Under the pieces are notes generated by a model. It ran no database searches, was not told the origin of the DNA, and was given only the letters and a program-made list of their open reading frames with translations. The position numbers were made by a program, and so were the translations under genes. Source: HGM10836 sp964430375 (GTDB lineage: Bacteria > Bacillota_I > Bacilli_A > RF39 > UBA660). From it: a stretch of DNA of 9,446 bases. The stretch lies in contig CAYSEZ010000039.1 in assembly GCA_964430375.1 (NCBI GenBank), positions 1 through 9,446 on the forward strand, written 5' to 3'. Shown here in pieces: positions 6,836 to 9,446 of this stretch (the first letter of the stretch is position 1; each line of letters starts with the position of its first letter).

Positions 6836-7545
6836 TATACATAATAACAGGACCTACTGGAGTAGGTAAAACAAAACTTAGTGTTATGCTAGCAAAAAAA
6901 CTTAATGCTGAAATAATAAATGCCGACAGCATGCAAATATATAAAGAATTAAATATTGGTGTTGCTAAAATAACCGAAGAAGAAAAACAAAATATTCCCC
7001 ATCATATGTTTGATATGGTAAGCATAACAGATGATTACTCCGTTTATAATTATCAAAAAGATGGCAGAATTTTATTAGAAAAATTACTAAAACAAAACAA
7101 AAACATCGTAATAGTCGGAGGAACTGGTTTATATATAAAAGCTTTATTATATGATTATACATTTGATAATAAAGAAAACAAAAATAAAAAACTATATAAT
7201 TTTAAAATAATAGGACTAACTCGTGATAGAAAAATTTTATATGATAATATTGATAAAAGAGTAGATACTATGCTTGATAAAGGCCTTTTAAATGAAGTAA
7301 AAGCTTTATATGATAAAGGCATTAACACTCGTCCTATTAATACCGCAATTGGATATAAAGAACTATATGATTACTTTAATAATCTAATTAGTTATAATGA
7401 TGCAGTAGAAAAAATAAAAACATCCTCTAGAAGATATGCAAAAAGACAATATACATTTTTTAATAACCAATTTGATAATATAAAATGGTATGACATAGAC
7501 AAAATATCATTTGACGATATAGTATTAGACATAATAAACTCATAA
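6832..7545 (+). CDS. miaA: tRNA dimethylallyltransferase MiaA, short form
   Basis: Transfers a dimethylallyl group from DMAPP to N6 of A37 in tRNAs reading codons that start with U. Seen: P-loop GPTGVGKT (7-14), DSMQIYKELNIGVAK (32-46) with the catalytic Asp32, GGTGLYIKALLYDYTF (96-111), then IIGLTRDRKILYDNID (126-141), GYKELYDY (174-181) and RRYAKRQYTFF (200-210). At 237 aa it is 60-80 residues shorter than usual (about 300-315). The missing part is internal: after YDYTF, only a short linker of Lys/Asn/Glu (112-120) leads into the strand before IIGL, so the helical insertion domain carrying the HPxxxxRxxRALE motif is absent. Frame and both flanks are intact, so this looks like a true domain loss rather than a frameshift. 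The ATG overlaps the upstream TGA (ATGA), with AAAAGGG (6818-6824) seven bases before it. Confidence 0.93.
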   Translation: MIYIITGPTGVGKTKLSVMLAKKLNAEIINADSMQIYKELNIGVAKITEEEKQNIPHHMFDMVSITDDYSVYNYQKDGRILLEKLLKQNKNIVIVGGTGLYIKALLYDYTFDNKENKNKKLYNFKIIGLTRDRKILYDNIDKRVDTMLDKGLLNEVKALYDKGINTRPINTAIGYKELYDYFNNLISYNDAVEKIKTSSRRYAKRQYTFFNNQFDNIKWYDIDKISFDDIVLDIINS

Positions 7546-7556
7546 AGAGTTTTTTT
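7536..7556 (+). terminator. Rho-independent terminator after miaA
   Basis: AAACTC (7536-7541) pairs with GAGTTT (7547-7552) around the loop ATAAA, followed by a run of T to 7556. The first two-thirds of the hairpin lie inside miaA, and the TAA stop (7543-7545) is in the loop. The stem is short (6 bp), so termination may be partial. Confidence 0.7.
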
Positions 7557-7601
7557 GTTATACTCTCTAATTAATTACATAAAATTTAATGGAGAGAAAA
7601 T

Positions 7602-8504
7602 ATGAAAAATGCCTTAATATATAATTATAATATTTACATAGATGATTTAATTTTTTTAAATAATAATTACTACTTTAAATTTCAAAATAATGATTATGTA
7701 GTAGAACACTTTACTCGTAATATATATGAATCACAAGCAATATATAAATTAAATCAGGATATGCTCTATAAAAACTATAATACTTATAAGATAATACTAA
7801 CAAAAAATAATAATATATTATTTGTATATAATGATAAATATTATATATTAATGCTTATTCCAAAAATTAAAAATAGATTAATAGATATAAATGATATTAT
7901 AAATTTTAACTATTTAGTAACAGATAAAGAAATATTAAAATTAGATAGATCTAACTGGTCTTATTACTTTGAAAATAAAATAGACTTCATAGAAGAACAA
8001 TTTTATGAAGTTAAATCAAAATATCCAATAATAAATAATACAATAGATTACTACATAGGATTATGGGAGAATGGTGTTAGCTATTTTAATTATAATAATA
8101 TTAATACCCAAAATAAATATATATCACATAATAGAATAGGAACTAGTACCGATCTTTACTATTTCTTAAATCCTATTAATATATTAATAGATAATAAAGA
8201 AAGAGATATAGGAGAATATCTAAAAAGCTATATTTATACAAAAAATTGGACTGTTAATGATATAGAAAAACTACTTAACAACTTAAAACTAGATAGAGAA
8301 AACATTTTACTTTTAATTAGCAGATTACTTTTTCCATCCTATTATTTTGATATATATGAAAACATTTTATCAGAAAGTGTAAATGAAGAAGAAATATTAA
8401 AAGTATTAAATAATAAAAACATAATTACATTATTAAAATATTTATTTAATAAATATAATTACTATAATATACCAATAATAGAGTGGATAAAAAAAGAAGA
8501 ATAA
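7602..8504 (+). CDS. YutH/CotS-like kinase-fold protein (spore-coat-associated family)
   Basis: A 300-residue protein very rich in Asn, Tyr and Ile. I assign it to the CotS/YutH branch of the aminoglycoside-phosphotransferase-like fold by its middle and C-terminal blocks: DRSNWSYYFENKIDFIEEQF (115-134), NTIDYYIGL (146-154), ISHNRIG (174-180) at the catalytic-loop position, and NPINILIDNKERDIGEYLKS (190-209), which resembles the NPxxxxxDxxxRDxAEWIR pattern of YutH. The HGD catalytic aspartate is not preserved (SHNR), as in other YutH-type proteins, so enzymatic activity is doubtful. In Bacillus, YutH is a spore-coat-associated protein encoded not far from the NifU-like yutI; a NifU gene is the immediate neighbour here. 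Whether this organism sporulates cannot be told. GGAGAG (7591-7596) supports the start. Family placement is from motif memory, so moderate confidence. Confidence 0.65.
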   Translation: MKNALIYNYNIYIDDLIFLNNNYYFKFQNNDYVVEHFTRNIYESQAIYKLNQDMLYKNYNTYKIILTKNNNILFVYNDKYYILMLIPKIKNRLIDINDIINFNYLVTDKEILKLDRSNWSYYFENKIDFIEEQFYEVKSKYPIINNTIDYYIGLWENGVSYFNYNNINTQNKYISHNRIGTSTDLYYFLNPINILIDNKERDIGEYLKSYIYTKNWTVNDIEKLLNNLKLDRENILLLISRLLFPSYYFDIYENILSESVNEEEILKVLNNKNIITLLKYLFNKYNYYNIPIIEWIKKEE

Positions 8505-8729
8505 CTATTCATTAACTAGTTTTATTCCTTCTATTTCTGGTACCTTTTCTTTTAATATTCTTTCTATAACATCATTAAATGTAATATCAATCATAGAACA
8601 ATTTAAACATGCTCCCGAAAGTTTAATATAAACTATATTGTCTTCTAATTTAATAAATTCAATATTACCACCATCATTCATTAAAAATGGTCTTAAATCA
8701 TTTATAACTTCAATTACTCTTTCTTCCAT
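8505..8729 (-). CDS. NifU C-terminal domain Fe-S scaffold/carrier (YutI/Nfu-like)
   Basis: A 74-residue stand-alone Nfu domain, which binds a 4Fe-4S cluster at a dimer interface and hands it to target enzymes in the cytoplasm. Seen: VIEVINDLRPFLMNDGGNIEF (5-25), the typical first helix and turn; GACLNCSMIDIT (39-50) with the CxxC ligands Cys41 and Cys44; and a closing helix with VPEIEGIKLV (63-72). The usual GACxGCPSS reads GACLNCSMI, which is a tolerated variation. It is the only minus-strand gene in the window. Its TAG stop directly abuts the TAA of the plus-strand kinase-like gene. On the minus strand, just past the stop, a weak GAAT/ATTC hairpin and a T-rich run (about 8488-8509) lie inside the neighbouring gene and may serve as a terminator. 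GGTGAT lies upstream of the start. Confidence 0.93.
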   Translation of the reverse strand: MEERVIEVINDLRPFLMNDGGNIEFIKLEDNIVYIKLSGACLNCSMIDITFNDVIERILKEKVPEIEGIKLVNE

Positions 8730-8745
8730 ACAATCACCATAAAAT

Positions 8746-8774
8746 ATTATATATTTATTTTAAGTTTTTGTCCA
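8746..8774 (-). promoter_or_regulatory. Promoter of the NifU-domain gene
   Basis: On the minus strand TGGACA (8774 down to 8769) and TATAAT (8751 down to 8746) are exactly 17 bases apart, differing from consensus at one -35 base only. Transcription would begin near 8739, leaving a leader of about 10 bases before the ATG at 8729. Confidence 0.75.
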
Positions 8775-8784
8775 TTTAATCATG

Positions 8785-8818
8785 AAAAAAACAAAAAAAC
8801 TTTAAAAAAACAAAAAAA
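8785..8818. repeat. Array of four A7 tracts between divergent promoters
   Basis: Runs of exactly seven A lie at 8785-8791, 8793-8799, 8804-8810 and 8812-8818, separated by C, CTTT and C. This stretch lies upstream of the nifU promoter on one strand and reaches through the -35 area of the S1 gene promoter on the other. Such tracts can curve DNA or act as UP elements that contact the RNA polymerase alpha subunit. Confidence 0.6.
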
Positions 8819-8829
8819 TACTTTATAAT
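8801..8829 (+). promoter_or_regulatory. Probable promoter of the S1-domain gene
   Basis: TATAAT (8824-8829) is a perfect -10. The best -35 at 17 bases is TTTAAA (8801-8806), weak, but the A7 tracts around and upstream of it could compensate. Start near 8836, leader about 14 bases. Confidence 0.5.
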
Positions 8830-8849
8830 ATAGTTGTGGAAGTGATTAT

Positions 8850-9203
8850 ATGTCCAAATATGAGGTAGGAGAAATTGTTACTTGTTTAGTAACTGGTGTT
8901 GAAAAATATGGTGTTTTTGTAAGCTTAGATAATTATTATAGTGGCTTGATTCACATTTCTGAAGTCTCTACTAAATTTATTAAAACCCCTTATGGAATGT
9001 TTAAAATTGGAGATGTTATGAAAGCAAAAATTATTGAAATAGATGAAAAATCACACCAAGTTAAATTAAGTTTAAAAAACGTTAATTATAGGAACAAAAA
9101 ACACCCTAAAAATAAAATTGTTGAGATAGGAACTGGTTTTGGTATATTAGAAGATAACCTTGAAAAATGGATAGAACAGGCTAAAAAAGATGACCAAAAT
9201 TAA
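8850..9203 (+). CDS. S1-domain RNA-binding protein, YugI/CvfD (general stress protein 13) family
   Basis: A 117-residue protein with one S1 domain (about 4-76): VGEIVTCLVTGVEKYGVFVSL (6-26), GLIHISEVS (32-40), GDVMKAKIIEIDE (54-66) and VKLSLK (71-76). Family members bind RNA or ribosomes and act as post-transcriptional regulators in Firmicutes. The C-terminal tail has a basic stretch (RNKKHPKNK, 81-89) and then IVEIGTGFGILEDNLEKWIEQA (starting at 90), a short helix-forming segment typical of YugI/CvfD and not of ribosomal protein S1 or polynucleotide phosphorylase. GGAAGTG (8838-8844) precedes the ATG. No hairpin terminator follows, and the tRNA promoter begins 28 bases after the stop, so some read-through into the tRNAs is possible. 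Confidence 0.88.
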   Translation: MSKYEVGEIVTCLVTGVEKYGVFVSLDNYYSGLIHISEVSTKFIKTPYGMFKIGDVMKAKIIEIDEKSHQVKLSLKNVNYRNKKHPKNKIVEIGTGFGILEDNLEKWIEQAKKDDQN

Positions 9204-9231
9204 AAAAAATTAAAAAAAACAAATAATTATA

Positions 9232-9260
9232 TTGACAAAACCAAAATAATATTATATGAT
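9232..9260 (+). promoter_or_regulatory. Strong promoter of the tRNA operon
   Basis: Perfect TTGACA (9232-9237), 17-base spacer, TATGAT (9255-9260). Two A8 tracts (9202-9209, 9212-9219) lie directly upstream in the position of an UP element. The start is expected near 9267, about 18 bases before the mature tRNA-Val end. This is the best promoter in the window, as expected for stable RNA genes. Confidence 0.85.
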
Positions 9261-9284
9261 TTTAGTTGTCCGAATGATTTTTAT

Positions 9285-9361
9285 GGGCGATTAGCTCAGT
9301 TGGTTAGAGCACCTGCCTTACAAGCAGGGGGTCGCAGGTTCGAGTCCTACATCGCCCACCA
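9285..9361 (+). tRNA. tRNA-Val, anticodon UAC
   Basis: Acceptor stem GGGCGAT (9285-9291) with ATCGCCC (9351-9357); D stem GCTC/GAGC (9294-9297, 9307-9310); anticodon stem CCTGC/GCAGG (9312-9316, 9324-9328) with loop CTTACAA, anticodon TAC; variable loop GGGTC; T loop TTCGAGT (9339-9345); discriminator A and encoded CCA (9359-9361). The T stem GCAGG/CCTAC has one C-A mismatch at the second pair (9335 against 9349); everything else pairs. Confidence 0.97.
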
Positions 9362-9369
9362 TATTTAAT

Positions 9370-9445
<76 letters not shown>

Positions 9446-9446
9446 T

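Noticed and set aside
6965..7162. Minus-strand open frame of 65 codons inside miaA
   Set aside because: Antisense shadow of conserved MiaA sequence with no supporting signals.
7555..7585. Promoter before the YutH/CotS-like gene
   Set aside because: TATACT (7559-7564) has no -35 partner, and TTGTTA (7555-7560) with TAAAAT (7580-7585) has a 19-base spacer. Read-through from the weak miaA terminator is equally possible.

Overview
This window comes from a very AT-rich, Gram-positive-type bacterium. It has strong AGGAG/GAAGG ribosome binding sites, TTGACA/TATAAT promoters, and the gene families of low-GC Firmicutes: a B. subtilis-type guanine deaminase, a YutH/CotS-like kinase fold, a YutI-like NifU and a YugI/CvfD-like S1 protein. 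TGA ends the pseudouridine synthase gene and the first kinase-like gene, and tryptophan is written TGG. The standard code (11) therefore applies, not the Mycoplasma code. My best guess is an uncultured member of Bacilli or a Mollicutes-like gut lineage (RF39-like). That placement is inference, because there is no marker such as 16S rRNA here.

Layout: (1) Positions 72-3768 hold a tight plus-strand run behind a promoter at 27-55. It encodes an RlmI-type methyltransferase, an RluA-family pseudouridine synthase, a guanine-deaminase-like enzyme, a five-helix membrane protein and a divergent ClpX-like AAA+ protein. (2) Positions 3832-7545 hold a second run with its own likely promoter: a lone type IV prepilin-like protein, MutL, a degenerate protein-kinase-fold protein and a short MiaA. 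It ends in a hairpin terminator whose loop contains part of the miaA stop codon. (3) Positions 7602-8504 encode a YutH/CotS-like kinase-fold protein, which meets a minus-strand NifU-domain gene (8505-8729) stop to stop with no bases between. (4) A divergent promoter region rich in A7 tracts separates nifU from an S1-domain RNA-binding protein (8850-9203). (5) A textbook promoter (TTGACA, 17 bp, TATGAT) drives tRNA-Val(UAC) and tRNA-Thr(UGU), both with encoded CCA.

Most recognisable genes are housekeeping: RNA modification (methyltransferase, pseudouridine synthase, MiaA), mismatch repair (MutL, of the endonuclease type expected in a bacterium without MutH), purine salvage, Fe-S cluster delivery and translation. 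The accessory content is the ClpX-like protein, the orphan prepilin, the membrane protein and the two kinase-fold proteins. I see no mobile element, CRISPR array, defence island or phage gene. The most unusual points are the ClpX-like protein, which lacks the GYVG pore loop and has altered Walker B and sensor-2 residues but keeps a VGF motif where ClpX carries its ClpP-docking loop, and a MiaA that lacks its whole helical insertion domain. No gene-free stretch exceeds about 120 bases.
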